From NCBI GenBank assembly GCA_963693285.1, contig OY848917.1, forward strand, positions 11,842,192-11,906,191: DNA of 64,000 bases, read 5' to 3'. Both the position numbers and the translations under genes were made by a program. The notes below the pieces were generated by a model, which was not told where the DNA came from, searched no databases, and worked only from the letters and a program-made list of their open reading frames with translations. Position 1 is the first letter of the stretch. The number at the start of each line of letters is the position of its first letter. The stretch comes from Xestospongia muta (lineage: Eukaryota; Porifera; Demospongiae; Haplosclerida; Petrosiidae). Positions 31,727 to 41,939 of the stretch are shown here, in pieces.

Positions 31727-31735
31727 AAGATAATA

Positions 31736-32640
31736 TGAACAAAAAGATAGATATTACTCGCATTTATTTATGTTCACAGTTGAGGGTTTTAAGATGACTG
31801 TACAATTTGTAGATTGTTTTACATAAAATAAATGGCTTTGAGTCTGTCATTATAACAGCAGCAATTTCAGGGTGGTCTGAAGTTTTGGAATCACTTTTTT
31901 ATAGAAATAGTGGCTTTGAGTCTGTTCTTATAACAGCAGCAATATCAGGGTGGTCTGAAGTCTTGGAATCACTTTTTACAGAGACCATTTCTATTCCTTA
32001 GTCTGTATTGCGCAAGTTCTATTCATTTCTCCTTGCAAAAGACCATATACGAATTAAATGCTGGTATACAGACTTATAAAATCATGAATCTTTAAAGTGT
32101 AAAATATCTGTTAGTGTTGTGGACCACTAGTCCTTTCAACTTTTTTATTAATTACCTTATCACAAAGAAAGTCATTACTAAACTCTATATATTTATGTCA
32201 ACTTGCCAATTGTTCTAGTTGTGCAGTATCACTTTTTGCCACTTTGTCCATGTCTTTTATCTCATTATGTTTACTATGACAAATTTGTTATCAACACATT
32301 TGGTTATTAACATTAAAGTCAACCTTGTAGGACAGATATCCAAAATGCAATAAGTGATATTCATTTTTTCTGAAATGCTGATATTCTTATACCATCGATT
32401 ACTAACAGCCATTGTTAGTCAATAGTTTGACCTTATTAAAAGCAACCATGCTCATATAATGGCCAAGTGATCTATAAAATTTAAAATAAATTTAACTATG
32501 AATGTTTTAAAAAGTAATTATGTTTTTATCCTCTTGAGATTTCAGAAGCAATTTCAGCACTTTAGTAGACTTTAAAAATTGAATTGTAATTAGTGATAGT
32601 TTACAAAATCATTCTTTATGTAGTATTTTGAACAAACCTT
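31736..32640. repeat. Background dispersed repeats (R1, R2, R4)
   Basis: R1 ends at about 31800, two R2 tandem units cover about 31805-31975, then a stretch similar to 50270-50340, then R4-related sequence (32290-32450). No gene is supported. Confidence 0.5.
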
Positions 32641-32646
32641 CCTTTT

Positions 32647-32883
32647 TCATTTTTGGTTGTCATTTAGATATTGCCTCACTCTTTGTGTGACATAGTGCCT
32701 ATCAATACAAACCATATTACTGTCTTCCAAAGTGTATGTTTGGTATAATGAAGACACCTCCTTACAAGAGATAATTTGGTTACATATTGCCTGGTTTTTA
32801 ATAACATCATCATTGGAGGTACCCTCACATTTACTTAGTCCACCAAAACCAAAAACTAAATAAATGAATGAATAATTAAACAT
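32647..32883 (-). other. Candidate exon, unrecognised repeat-borne gene
   Basis: A 78-codon frame contains KCEGTSNDDVIKNQAICNQI, ISCKEVSSLYQTYTLEDSNM and VCIDRHYVTQRVRQYL. Decayed versions of the middle part (NQIISC.EVSSLYQTYN) occur in the R3 modules at 50370-50430 and 54560-54640, so this is a more open copy of a repeated exon. Family unknown; function not inferred. Confidence 0.35.
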
Positions 32884-32986
32884 GATATATAATGTTTATA
32901 ACAGCCATGGTGAGTAAAATGGTAAATTCTCAACCACAAGCACTTGAACAGTTGCAAGTACAAAGAGAACCACTGTCATATGATTT

Positions 32987-33053
32987 ATGACTTAAGTTAA
33001 AAGCACAACAACTTTTGTAGTGCTTAAGCATATCAGAGTTTAACTTAAGTCAT
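32987..33053. repeat. 15 bp perfect inverted repeat with inner stem
   Basis: ATGACTTAAGTTAAA (32987-33001) pairs with TTTAACTTAAGTCAT (33039-33053). The spacer can form a second stem (AGCAC/GTGCT). It lies 10 bp beyond the candidate exon at 33063-33319, possibly inside its downstream intron. Confidence 0.75.
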
Positions 33054-33062
33054 TAAACTTAC

Positions 33063-33319
33063 TGGACTTTTACACTATGTACATGTGCAATAATCAAATG
33101 TGATCTAGCTATTGATACCAAACTATCATAAGGTGTCCCAGATGTATGTCTTGATGATTGAACATTTGACTTTATTGAGAACTTAGTCGGATGGATACTA
33201 CCATATTGATCTCCAAGGTAGAACTGTCCACCTTGTTGTAATCTGAATTGGTAGAGATCAGTTGTAACAAAAGTGAGGTTACTGTGCAACATATTTCTAC
33301 CTATGTCACAAGTATCATT
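33063..33319 (-). other. Candidate internal exon, 257 bp, unrecognised
   Basis: The minus-strand segment is open throughout and bounded by a TTTTAG acceptor (plus 33320-33325) and a GTAAGT donor (plus 33057-33062). It encodes NLTFVTTDLYQFRLQQGGQF, YLGDQYGSIHPTKFS and SLVSIARSHLIIAHVHSVK. I see no copy of it elsewhere in the window, unlike its neighbours. It could belong to a host gene or to the autonomous form of the background repeat. Confidence 0.35.
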
Positions 33320-33489
33320 CTAAAATCCAAAATTTCATTAAAACCAGAACAGACACTGGACCAAAAATGCTATTTGCCAAAGTTTGTTGAAAGTGGTTTT
33401 CTGAAATTAAACTAAATTAAAAGTCAATTTAAATCATCATAATAAATTTTTGAAGAACATTGAAATTCAGTCTTCTAAGCAGGATTATC

Positions 33490-33905
33490 TGGTAGTGTTG
33501 GGAAGAAGAATTCTTTTAATGATCAACCTGGTCTGCTCTGCTTAGCCAGGTGGCTTACCATGAAGGTAGCTCTCTCTGGCGTAAATTTGAGAAACAATAA
33601 TTGGAGGAAAACCCAAGTCCACTGACCGACAAGGCCTGGAAAGGGCTCACAAGGTAGTCAACTTCATTGATAAAAACAGTAATAACTTATTGGACATTGT
33701 TTCACTACAAATCTAATCCAGAACACTAGAGATCTTCCAGGTACTTTTATTATGTGGTTGAGGTGGTCTTGAATTAAATACACCTCGTAGCATCCTAGAT
33801 ACGATGGGGTGTTGTCCTATCTGATAGCCATCCACTTTTTCATCAAATAATACTGGTAACCTTGCTCATACAACTCAGCTAAGAAATTCAAGACACTTCT
33901 GTAGG
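33490..33905 (-). pseudogene. Tyrosine-recombinase relic (DIRS/Crypton-like)
   Basis: On the minus strand one frame gives VDGYQIGQHPIVSRMLRGVF followed by NSRPPQPHNKSTWKI. Neighbouring frames give LNFLAELYEQGYQY before it and an ALSRPCRSVDL-like segment and KQSRPG after it. This succession matches the tyrosine recombinases carried by DIRS-type retrotransposons and related elements in many invertebrates. At least three frame changes and several stops show it is dead. Exact family cannot be assigned without a search. Confidence 0.6.
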
Positions 33906-33964
33906 ACCAGAAATGGGATTTATATCCCTTGAATGACACCAGCACTCCCACTTGTTAAAGAGTG

Positions 33965-34274
33965 AGTTGTAGCAACCAATCCTTCAAGTCATCGAAGTCA
34001 TTTGCTCGTAACTGCATCAGCTGATGGAAGTTTCCATTATGCTCCAGATGATCACATAGTAGTAGCCCTTGACATGCAAGGTATTCAATAGAGGTAATTA
34101 TCTTCAACAGGTAGTTCCTAGCCTTCTCCTGCTGAGATTGCAATTGGTGTTGAAGCTGAGAAATGATACTTGTACCTTTATTATGCTGATCCCATTTCAT
34201 CACTGCTTCCTTATGGCAAACACTTTTATGATGCTACTCAAATATACGTGTGGCATCCTTCCAATTATTGAAAG
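33965..34274 (-). pseudogene. hAT transposase fragment, left half (split by element G)
   Basis: This corresponds to the DUF4371-leading part of the hAT at 23865-24165 (KWDQHNKGTSIISQLQHQLQ, FHQLMQLRANDFDDLKDWL). It stops at 34274 where the LTR of element G starts, and its continuation (zinc finger and N-terminus) is at 41940-42432. Confidence 0.8.
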
Positions 34275-34527
34275 TGTGATATCTTGTTACTTCACAAAGA
34301 TATCAACTTAAAGTGGGTATATTTTTATAACGTTATATTTTGAGAACTGTAGAACTTTAGAACTTTTGTAACTGTTACAACAACATAAGAGAGTAACTTA
34401 AATACAAGTAGAATATCAGTGCTAACAAAAAGGTGTGAACACTAAAAGATTAACAAGTAAACAACCAATACATAAGTGTCAATAACACTAATTAACAAGT
34501 ATACTAAATGGTTGTTAACATATTACA
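34275..34527 (-). repeat. 3' LTR of element G
   Basis: Starts TGTGATATC and ends ATATTACA on plus. It is preceded on the minus strand by a short polypurine tract. About 96% identical by eye to 41682-41934. Confidence 0.92.
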
Positions 34528-34656
34528 TTCCTCCTCAATTAAGTTAAGTAGTTGCGGCTATTGGGGTTACATGATCATAATAAGTAAGTCTTTCAGGTGG
34601 TCTGCGATTATGAGTAGGATACCGAGATTCTTCTTGAACTAGTTGTGGTTCTTCTG

Positions 34657-35735
34657 TTATGGCTGTGATGGTAACATCATGAATGCATCATCCACAATTG
34701 TATTAGGTTGGTAGCTACCATTCCACTTCCTAAGATGGTCAATGTGTCGTGTCCAACGTAATCCTTGTTTTAGTTCAATTAAATAAGTTAGTGGTCCTAA
34801 TCTCTTAACAATAATTCCTGGTATCCATTTTTCTCCTTGACGAAAATTTCTTGCCATTACGTTTTGTCCTACAATCATTTCTCTTGATGTAGAATGGCAA
34901 TCGTGGTGTCTTGCTTGTTCAGCTTGTTTTTCCATAACTCTTTCTTTAGAGTTAGGTTTAAGCAGATCAAATTGAGATCATAAACTTCTGTTAAGGAACA
35001 TCATACATGGTGCTCTATTTGTAGTAGCATGTGGTGTCGTACAGTATCTAAAAAGAAAGTTAGCCAGGCGATACTGGAAACTTCTGTTACCGTTTGTGCT
35101 GCTTTCATAGCTTGCTTGAAAGTCTGGACAAAGCGTTCTGCTAAGCCATTCAATGAGGGATGATAGGGTGAGCAGCGAATAGGCTTCACACCATTTTCTT
35201 TGAGAAATGTACTAAATCTTCGGATGTAAATTGTGGTCCATTATCTGAGACCAGTTGCTGAGGTAATCCATAAGATGAGAATAATCTTCGTAATGTAGCT
35301 ATGGTATTAAAAACATCTTTCCCTGAAATGGACCTGCAAAGTCAATATGGATTCTGTTCCATGGTGATGTTGGCCATGTCCAAGGATGAAGTGGAGCTAC
35401 TGCCGGTGCATGCTTATGACTTTGACATGCTAGACATGATTTAGCGAGGTCCTCAATATCTTTATCAATGCCTGGCCACCACACATAGCAAGACTTTTCA
35501 TGTTTGACATGCCTATGTGCTCATTGTGTAGCTCTTCTAATACATAGCTTTGAAATTTCTTTGGAATAATTACACGTATTCCCCACATTATACAATATCC
35601 CTCCAGCGTTAATTCTTGACTTCTCGTACTGAAGGGTTTCAGTTCATCTGGAATTACTCGTGGCCATTCACCTCTAGTGTCTGTCAGAACTTTACTAAGA
35701 ACTGGGTCATTTCTTGTTGCAGTTTCAATCTGCAC
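34657..35735 (-). pseudogene. Integrase of element G
   Basis: The frames together give the zinc region (ELHNEHIGM ... CLACQSHKHAP), HIDFAGPFQGKMFL with the first D, LVSDNGPQF with the second, and LNGLAERFVQTFKQ with the E, followed by a C-terminal segment (MARNFRQGEKWIPGIIVKRL). A small deletion after GKMFL and several frameshifts break it. The three catalytic acids survive but sit in different frames. Confidence 0.8.
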
Positions 35736-35747
35736 TGCCGTGACTGG

Positions 35748-35985
35748 CTATGTTTGTATCTGTGATAAATTGAAAATTGTAGGTTCTCTAGAAGAGACAA
35801 CAGCATCTTCTCTAGAGTCTGGTAATGGTAGTCGAGACAATCCATCTGCATTAGCATGAGTGAGTGTCGACTTGTACTCAATGTTAAACTGGTAGGCTGA
35901 TAAGAGAATTGCCCATCGTTGTAAACGTGCTGCTGCTAGTTGAGGTATTCCCTTTTTAGCTCCAAATATTGCCATAGAGCCAGGG
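35748..35985 (-). pseudogene. RNase H C-terminal remnant of element G
   Basis: The frame gives MAIFGAKKGIPQLAAARLQR and WAILLSAYQFNIEY, then THANADGLSRLP, the normal tail of gypsy RNase H leading to integrase. It lies directly against the end of the SET-domain sequence, whose frame stops within this remnant. Confidence 0.8.
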
Positions 35986-36592
35986 CCACTTAGGATCCCT
36001 GTAGTTATAGTCCCAAGTCAATTCTTGGTCTTTGCAGATATTCTTTAATGCCAAAAACCCAATTCTATATTTCCCTCTCACAAAGACTGGGGGAAATGGT
36101 TTGCAATTGGGTCGGGTTGAATGATTTATAAGTGAGCCAAATTGGTTTAGTCGTCTTGTTCCGTCAAAGAACATGACTCTACCATCCACTTTGGCTTCTA
36201 CAGTGGCAACTATTTCTTCATTGAAGTAGTACTCCATCTCTTGTCTCTGATGTTCTTTCTTGGAGTACACCCCTGTTGTTTTGTACTCACAGATAAAAGT
36301 TCCTTTCGGAATGTCACAGAGAGAGAAGACACCTCTGCCCTTGCCTGACACCAAAGAGTACATATGAAGCATTGCTTCGTAAACCTACCTTTGTCTTGGC
36401 AAAATCTTGCCTCGATTGGGGCCTCCAGACCCCTGTTGATGGCATCAATAGTAATTTCTTTGATTGTACGAACATGTCTATTTTTTATTTTTAAAATAAT
36501 GTTTACACATATTGCCATTACTTGACACGGATGGATCTTCTTATTGAAGATCGTGTGTCCTCATCACTGGAAGCATCTAGATGGAGATAAAT
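35985..36592 (-). pseudogene. SET-domain (KMT5A-like) gene fragment with two 44 bp introns
   Basis: Exon candidates on the minus strand are 36592-36522, 36477-36389 and 36344-35985, joined by two 44 bp GT-AG introns (36478-36521 and 36345-36388). Splicing gives RTIKEITIDAINRG, then CQDKGKGRGVFSLCD, FICEYKTTGVYSKKE, FDGTRRLNQFGSLINHS, RPNC and DQELTWDYNY. GKGRGVF, NHS..PNC and WDY are SET methyltransferase motifs; no post-SET cysteines follow, as in KMT5A-type histone H4K20 methyltransferases. The fragment replaces the middle of the RNase H of element G and loses its C-terminus there. The introns show it was not captured as a processed mRNA. Confidence 0.7.
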
Positions 36593-36699
36593 CTGCACTA
36601 CTATTATAATTTAGTATTTACAGTTGTCTTCTGATAACGACAGCTCTTGTACACTTGCAGAGTATTCTACTAATGAAAAGGACAAAACATTGGGTTATT

Positions 36700-37470
36700 A
36701 AGTTGCATAGTTTCTCTCACTTGATAAAAGTGTCCTCGAGGCAAATGCAATTGGTCGTTCACTTCCATCTGGTAAAGTATGAGATGACAGCTCCAATACC
36801 GTATGCTGAAGCATCGCCTGCAAGTGAAATAGGTAAAGTAGGGTCATAATGGACTAATACCTGAGATGTAGTTAAGGCCTTCTTTGCTTGTTGGAAAGCT
36901 ATTGAACATTCAGACGTCCACTGCCACTTACAGTTGTGTTGTAGCAAGTTATTCAGTGGGTGGATGACAGTGGCTAGATTAGGTATGAACTTTCCGAAAA
37001 ATAGCTGGCGCTGATGCCACCCCAAATGGTAGGCGAGTATACTGGTAAAGTCCTTTGTGTGTGTTAATAGTCACATATTTTCTGGATTCGTTGTCTAGTG
37101 TAAGTTGTTGGTAGGCTTGAGACAGATCCAGTTTCGTAAATTTCTTTCCACCAGCCAATGTGGCAAATAAGTCTTCTGGTTTAGGGAGTGGATACTGGTC
37201 CACCTCCATCACTTGGTTGATTGTGACTTTATAGTCACCACAGATGCGGTATTTTCCATCTTTCTTGGGTACTGGGACTATTGGTGATGCCCAATCACTG
37301 TGGTCTACTTTGACAATTGCGCCGATGGCTTCAAGTCGGTCTACTTCCTCTTCAATAGCTGTTTTAATAGCAAAAGGAACTGGTCGGGGTTTGAAAAATC
37401 GTGGAGTTGTATCCTTCTTAATGCGAAGCTTTGCCTGATATGAAGTAATATTTATTACGCGATAGACGCA
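36700..37470 (-). pseudogene. RT and RNase H N-terminus of element G, YxDD region deleted
   Basis: The RT fingers and palm start are open (FKPRPVPFAIKTAIEEE, WASPIVPVPKKDGKYRICGD, LDLSQAYQQL, LPFGVASAPAIFRK). At about 36995 the sequence jumps to FGKFIPNLATVIHPLNNLLQ, which belongs after the thumb. The segment with the catalytic YxDD box and thumb is gone and the frame shifts. RNase H starts normally (LAGDASAYGIGAVISY, ERPIAFASRTLL) and is cut at about 36700 by the SET-gene segment. Confidence 0.85.
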
Positions 37471-37499
37471 ATTTTGCGTCAAACATTTCCTTTCACTTA

Positions 37500-40440
37500 A
37501 CCGCGATAAACGCAATTTTGCGTCAGCTGGACCTAAGTACACACTTCCTTGTTTGCAGCTGGTAAATAGCTTGCTGGAGGTCATTTGAGTAGATTATAGT
37601 TTTTTTAAGTGACCACACATTATCTGATGAGTGTTTTTTCAAGTGGTTGCTATAGACATTTGGCTCGTTTTTGGAATCAGTTTTTTTTGTGAGAATTTTA
37701 ATTATATCATAAGTATTAAGTGTGAATATTGTAAAAGAACAAAAAATAAATTTAAAATGGTAGAATATAAACATCAATCTACTTTATAGTAAAATAAACA
37801 TGGCAAAAAGACCTAGATTTTTGACAACAGAGGATGTAATCATGAGCTCGAAGAAGACGACTATATCCTTCAACTAAATGATCCTCAAGAGCCAGTTATG
37901 CCTGGAAGTGACGACAATTTCAGCGATTTGGAAGATATTAATGAGGATGATGAAGAAGGTAATTATATTGATATCAACAACAAAGTGATACCTGTGTTTA
38001 GTATCTACCAGTATAGCAACTTCTTTTTCTTATTTTTTTAGAAAATCCATACGATAGCTCTAGCTTACATCCATCTATCTCAGTTTGCAACCACACATCA
38101 CAGCAACCATGCAATTGTTCATCACTACACTCTACTATACAAACATCTCAATAATCACTACCTTCTCTAATTCAAACATCAACTTCTAACATCATTCAAA
38201 CATCAACTCTACCATTATCATCAATTTCATCCACAGTCCAACAATCTTTATCATCCATATCATCTCTACCACCTACAACTCACTCATCAACTACATTCCA
38301 AACAGCATCTCCTCCATCTTTATCTTCAATTTATTCATTGAATAGCCAACCATCTACTAGTCCTACTCTTCATCAATCATCTAAGAATCCTACATCTATG
38401 TCTACATGGTCCGCTAACTTACATCCAGTAACTATCAAACCATTCTTGTCTCACGTTGGTCCTAGAATCACCATCCCAAACTCTCCATTACAAGTTTTTG
38501 AGTTGTTTTTTACTCCTCCTTTTGTGACCAACATTGTCCAACAAAGCAATCTCTATGCTAAACAAGTAATGGGAGACATCAAGTATGAATCATGGACAAA
38601 GATCACAGTAGAGGAGCTATTTTGGTTTTATACTTCTAATGGGGATGGTTCCTCTACCATCAGTGGAAGAATATTCGAGACATCTCCAGGTATCTGCACT
38701 TTGTCAACAACGATACACTTGTACCTCGAGGACAACCAGGTCATGATCGTTTGGGTAAAGTACGGCCAGCAATTAACCACCTTTCTCAGAGATTTTCAGA
38801 GTTATACGATCCACATTGCAAGCTTGCTGTTGATGAGGCAATGATCAAATTTCAGGGTAGATCGTCTCTGAAACAATATATGCCTATGAAGCCCATTAAG
38901 AGAGGAATAAAGGTGTGGGTACTTGGAGATAGCCACAGTGGCTATTTCCAAAAATTCCAGATATATTCTGGAAAAGAAGGTAGTCGAGAGGTTGACCTTG
39001 GAGCGAGAGTGGTGAAGACACTCACAGATCATTTACAAGGAAAGTTTCACCACATTTTTTTGACAATTTTTTCACGAGTTTGAAGTTGTTAGATGATCTT
39101 GGAGACAATGCATTATATGGATGTGAAACAGTTCGTAAGCTTCGGATAGGTTTTCCACCTACATTGAAAACAATCAAACTCACTAACAGGTATAATACAA
39201 TCAACCTCAAAAAGTAATAGCTTATACTTGAAAGTAGAGTCAAGTACACTACAGTATTACAATTTTGACTTGCCTATTGTACTAACTACAAATTATATCG
39301 ACAAGTATTCAATACATTTTTACCTTATTGATAGGGGAGACTCAGTGACTCTACTGAACAACAACATTTCTGCTACAGCTTGGCTCGATAGAAAAGTTGT
39401 GACTGTGATGGCATCGAATACACAACCATTTGCTGTGGGTACTGTACTTCAAAGACAAGTCAATACTACTCGTGCTCCAGTCCCTTGTCCAGAGAGTATT
39501 ATTATATTATACAATAAGTACATGGGTGGAGTGGACAGAGGTGATCAGCTCCGTGGCTATTACAATTATAAAATCAAGTCACGCAAGTTGTATAAATATA
39601 TCGTTTTCTTTCTTTTTAATGTTACCGTCACCAATGCATACATTTTGCGCAAACACTATAACACCCTAGCAACATTTGAAAACATAAAGGAGTTCCATGT
39701 TCAATTAGCCAAAGAGTTAATAGGTACCTATTGTAGTCGTTTAAGATGTGGTCGTAATGGAGGACCTATTCGCTATCTCTGCGTCATTTTCCAATGAAGA
39801 TAAGAGATGAGAACAACAAGGTGAAAAGAGGTCGATGCTCTTATCACAATACAGTACACCATGCTCGTGTTGACAGCTCTTGGTATTGTAGAGTATTACT
39901 AAGCAGTATGTTTACGTTAAGGTTTTTCTGTCTGTGCTCATACAATAGTGAAAATTGCTCGTGATTGTTGTAAAAATTAGCAATCTTTACTTTTTTATGA
40001 AATGTATATAATTTATATTGTGCAAATATTACTGATATTGTTTTGTGTGCCACATTAGGAAGCAGTTGCCAGTATCACCAGTATGGCACAGCCAAGTATC
40101 GCACTCTCTATATTTCAAAAACTTACGTTTCTTAGAGTGTTACTGTCTTTGAAAGGACAGAGCAATGCCTTCAGTAGTTTGTACAGCTTCAGATTCAGTG
40201 TTCAATTTGCTTCACCTTGATATATGAAAAAGTACTTTACTCGCGCTATTATATCTCCGTCGTAGTAATGTCTACAGCCAACTTTAAAGTTATAGATATC
40301 TACTTCTGGAACTCATCTTCCATCTGAACAAAGCTTCCCTATACCAATTCTGCCTAGTTTTTTTCAGTATAACTCGCTCTGTCGAGGTCAACCACAAAAG
40401 GTCAATTTCTTAAAATAAATTTCACTGTCACGTGCATTTC
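37500..40440 (+). mobile_element. piggyBac-type element nested in element G (ends uncertain)
   Basis: The transposase gene at 37801-39960 is flanked by sequence unrelated to gypsy pol, on the strand opposite to everything around it. A TTAA at 37497-37500 precedes CCGCGATAAACGC, and a TTAA at 40445-40448 follows TTTCCGG; these could be the target duplications, but the two ends share only CCG as inverted terminus, so the limits are not proven. The motif CGCGATA(A/G)ACGCAATTTTGCGTC occurs twice at the left end (37458 and 37502) and contains an internal palindrome. Confidence 0.65.
37801..39960 (+). pseudogene. piggyBac transposase, three exons, several frameshifts
   Basis: Exon 1 (37801-37958) begins MAKRPRFLTTEDV and, after a frameshift, an acidic stretch (DDNFSDLEDINEDDEEG). 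An 83 bp GT-AG intron follows (37959-38041). A Ser/Thr-rich region leads to the piggyBac core (ELFFTPPFVTNIVQQSNLYA), KLAVDEAMIKFQGRSSLKQY with the first catalytic D, and FDNFFTSLKLLDD with the second after a +1 shift in a T run near 39054. A 145 bp intron (39190-39334) is followed by ILYNKYMGGVDRGDQLRGYY with the third D and a cysteine-containing C-terminal region (about 39800-39900). At least four frame breaks and one stop (38152) make it inactive. Confidence 0.85.
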
Positions 40441-40499
40441 CGGTTTAATATAATTTCGCATTTAATCAGTTAAACAAATTGGGATAACATTCCAGCAGG

Positions 40500-40960
40500 C
40501 TCTGTAGATTAGTATCTTGTACCGCTGTTACTGTAGCAATTCTTTTCCAATCTAAGCGGATACCGGTCAACCAGTTTCTTCCTAGTAAACTAGGACCATT
40601 TCCTTTAACAACGATTAAAGTGAGCACTTCTTTTGTTCACCATACTCCACATTTACTTCTATCTTCCCTAGGACCTTCATATGTTCCTTTGTATACGTTT
40701 TTAAGGTCATGTTGGAAGGTTGAACTTTCACTTTCGGTAGCAACTTCTTCATTGTTGCCTCAGATATTAGGGAAACTGCTGCACCAGTGTCAACCTCCAT
40801 CGTCAGAGGCTTATTATTTATTAGCAGCTCTATTGTGATTGGTCTTGTAGACTCTTCTCCAATTGTTAACAGCTGATGATCCTCTGCATCGCTATCCTTT
40901 TAATCCACATACTTTGTCTGTGGTTTACGTCTACTTGCATTTGATTTAGCCGGCTTTGAT
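40500..40960 (-). pseudogene. Protease of element G
   Basis: The minus strand gives MEVDTGAAVSLISEATMKKL with the active-site DTG, then LKTYTKEHMKVLGKIEVNVE and a LLGRNWLTGIRLDW-like second motif near 40560. The sequence continues to a stop at about 40468, where the piggyBac insertion begins. A CCHC knuckle (CHNCGKKGHIATVC) lies just upstream at about 40965-41005. Confidence 0.8.
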
Positions 40961-41030
40961 CGGCAAACTGTTGCAATGTGCCCTTTCTTGCCACAGTTGT
41001 GACATTTGGCATCTAGAAATTTACATTCTT

Positions 41031-41664
41031 TCACCGTGTGGTTATGCTTACCACATCAATAGCAGACATCTCTTCCCCCTTTGTCTTTGGGTTTCTGAGA
41101 GGCCATGTTATCTTTTGGACTATCCCGTCTCCTCCTTGTAGAGACTTTGAGTTCTTGTCTGCCGCTTCCATTCTTTGGGCGAGATCATAAGCTTTCGCTA
41201 ACATTAAGTTGTCCTCTGTTAGCAACTTTTTTTGAATGGTTTCGATTCTCAGCCCACATACAAGTCTATCCCGTAGTGCATCGTTTAATTGTTTGCCAAA
41301 GTCACAGTGGGTTGCTAACCGACATAGTTTGGCTATGTACTGTGCCAACGATTCTCCGACTGCTTGATTTCGACGATAAAAATGGAACCTTCCTGCAATG
41401 ACTATCAGCTTTGGCTGAAAATGTGCTGTGAGTGCACTCACAAGGTCTTTGTAGGACTTGTCTTGGCCTTTCTGGTGCCGTGAGACTGCATAGTAAAGAG
41501 TATTTCTTCACTCCAATTACGCTAAGGAATACTGCTACTTGCTTCTCTTCTGCAATAGAGTTAGCTTTGAAGTAGAGACTTGCACGTTCCAAATAGGCAG
41601 CAATCGTTTCTGATTCAGGTTGAAACTCCTGATGTTGACCAAAAGTAGACCTTTCCATATCCAC
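41031..41664 (-). pseudogene. Gag of element G
   Basis: The start at 41664 (MDMERSTFGQHQEFQPESE) opens the capsid with IAAYLERASLYFKANSIAEE. After a frameshift near 41450 it continues with AGRFHFYRRNQAVGESLAQY, DALRDRLVCGLRIETIQKKL and LAKAYDLAQRMEAAD. A stop interrupts the first zinc knuckle near 41058. The capsid layout matches elements E, I and J. Confidence 0.8.
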
Positions 41665-41681
41665 GAACCCTCATCGCCAGT

Positions 41682-41934
41682 TGTGATATCTTGTTACTTC
41701 ACGTAGATATCAACTTAAAGTGGGTGTATTTTTATAACTTTATATTTTGAGAACTTTAAAACTTTAGAACTTTTGTAACTGTTACAACAACATAAGAGAG
41801 TAACTTAAATACAAGTAGAATATCAGTGCTAACAAAAAGGTGTGAACACTAAAAGATTAACAAGTAAACAACCAATATATAAGTGTCAATAACACTAAAT
41901 AACAAGTATACTAAATGGTAGTTAACATATTACA
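41682..41934 (-). repeat. 5' LTR of element G
   Basis: 253 bp partner of 34275-34527, with the target duplication GAAAG following at 41935-41939 and the primer-binding region preceding it on plus. Confidence 0.92.
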
Positions 41935-41939
41935 GAAAG

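Larger units (their letters stand above)
26336..31735 (-). mobile_element. Gmr1-like Ty3/gypsy element, copy A3, most complete
   Basis: The minus-strand order is gag (31726-30806), protease (to about 30500), integrase (30319-29346), an inverted block (29345-28920), RT (28919 to about 28390), RNase H ending at 27733, 3' UTR and LTR (26336-26674). It confirms the gag-PR-IN-RT-RH order without the A1 truncation. The 5' LTR and leader are missing: the gag frame starts at MKKILVQ, where homology passes into a background repeat at about 31730. Two internal scars are described separately. Confidence 0.9.
34275..41934 (-). mobile_element. Ty3/gypsy element G with target duplication and two nested inserts
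   Basis: 253 bp LTRs (34275-34527 and 41682-41934, about nine differences by eye) enclose a minus-strand gag-PR-RT-RH-IN element. The 5 bp target duplication GAAAG is at 34270-34274 and 41935-41939, and the split hAT sequence continues across it. The 7.66 kb length is inflated by a piggyBac element between protease and RT and by a SET-gene segment inside RNase H. A purine tract (GAGGAGGAA on minus) abuts the 3' LTR, and a TGGCGATGAGGG primer-binding site (plus 41668-41680) abuts the 5' LTR. Confidence 0.92.

Noticed and set aside
40445..40472. TTAA sites as proven piggyBac target duplication
   Set aside because: TTAA is frequent in this AT-rich sequence, the two candidate ends do not form convincing inverted repeats, and joining the flanks does not restore the gypsy frame.
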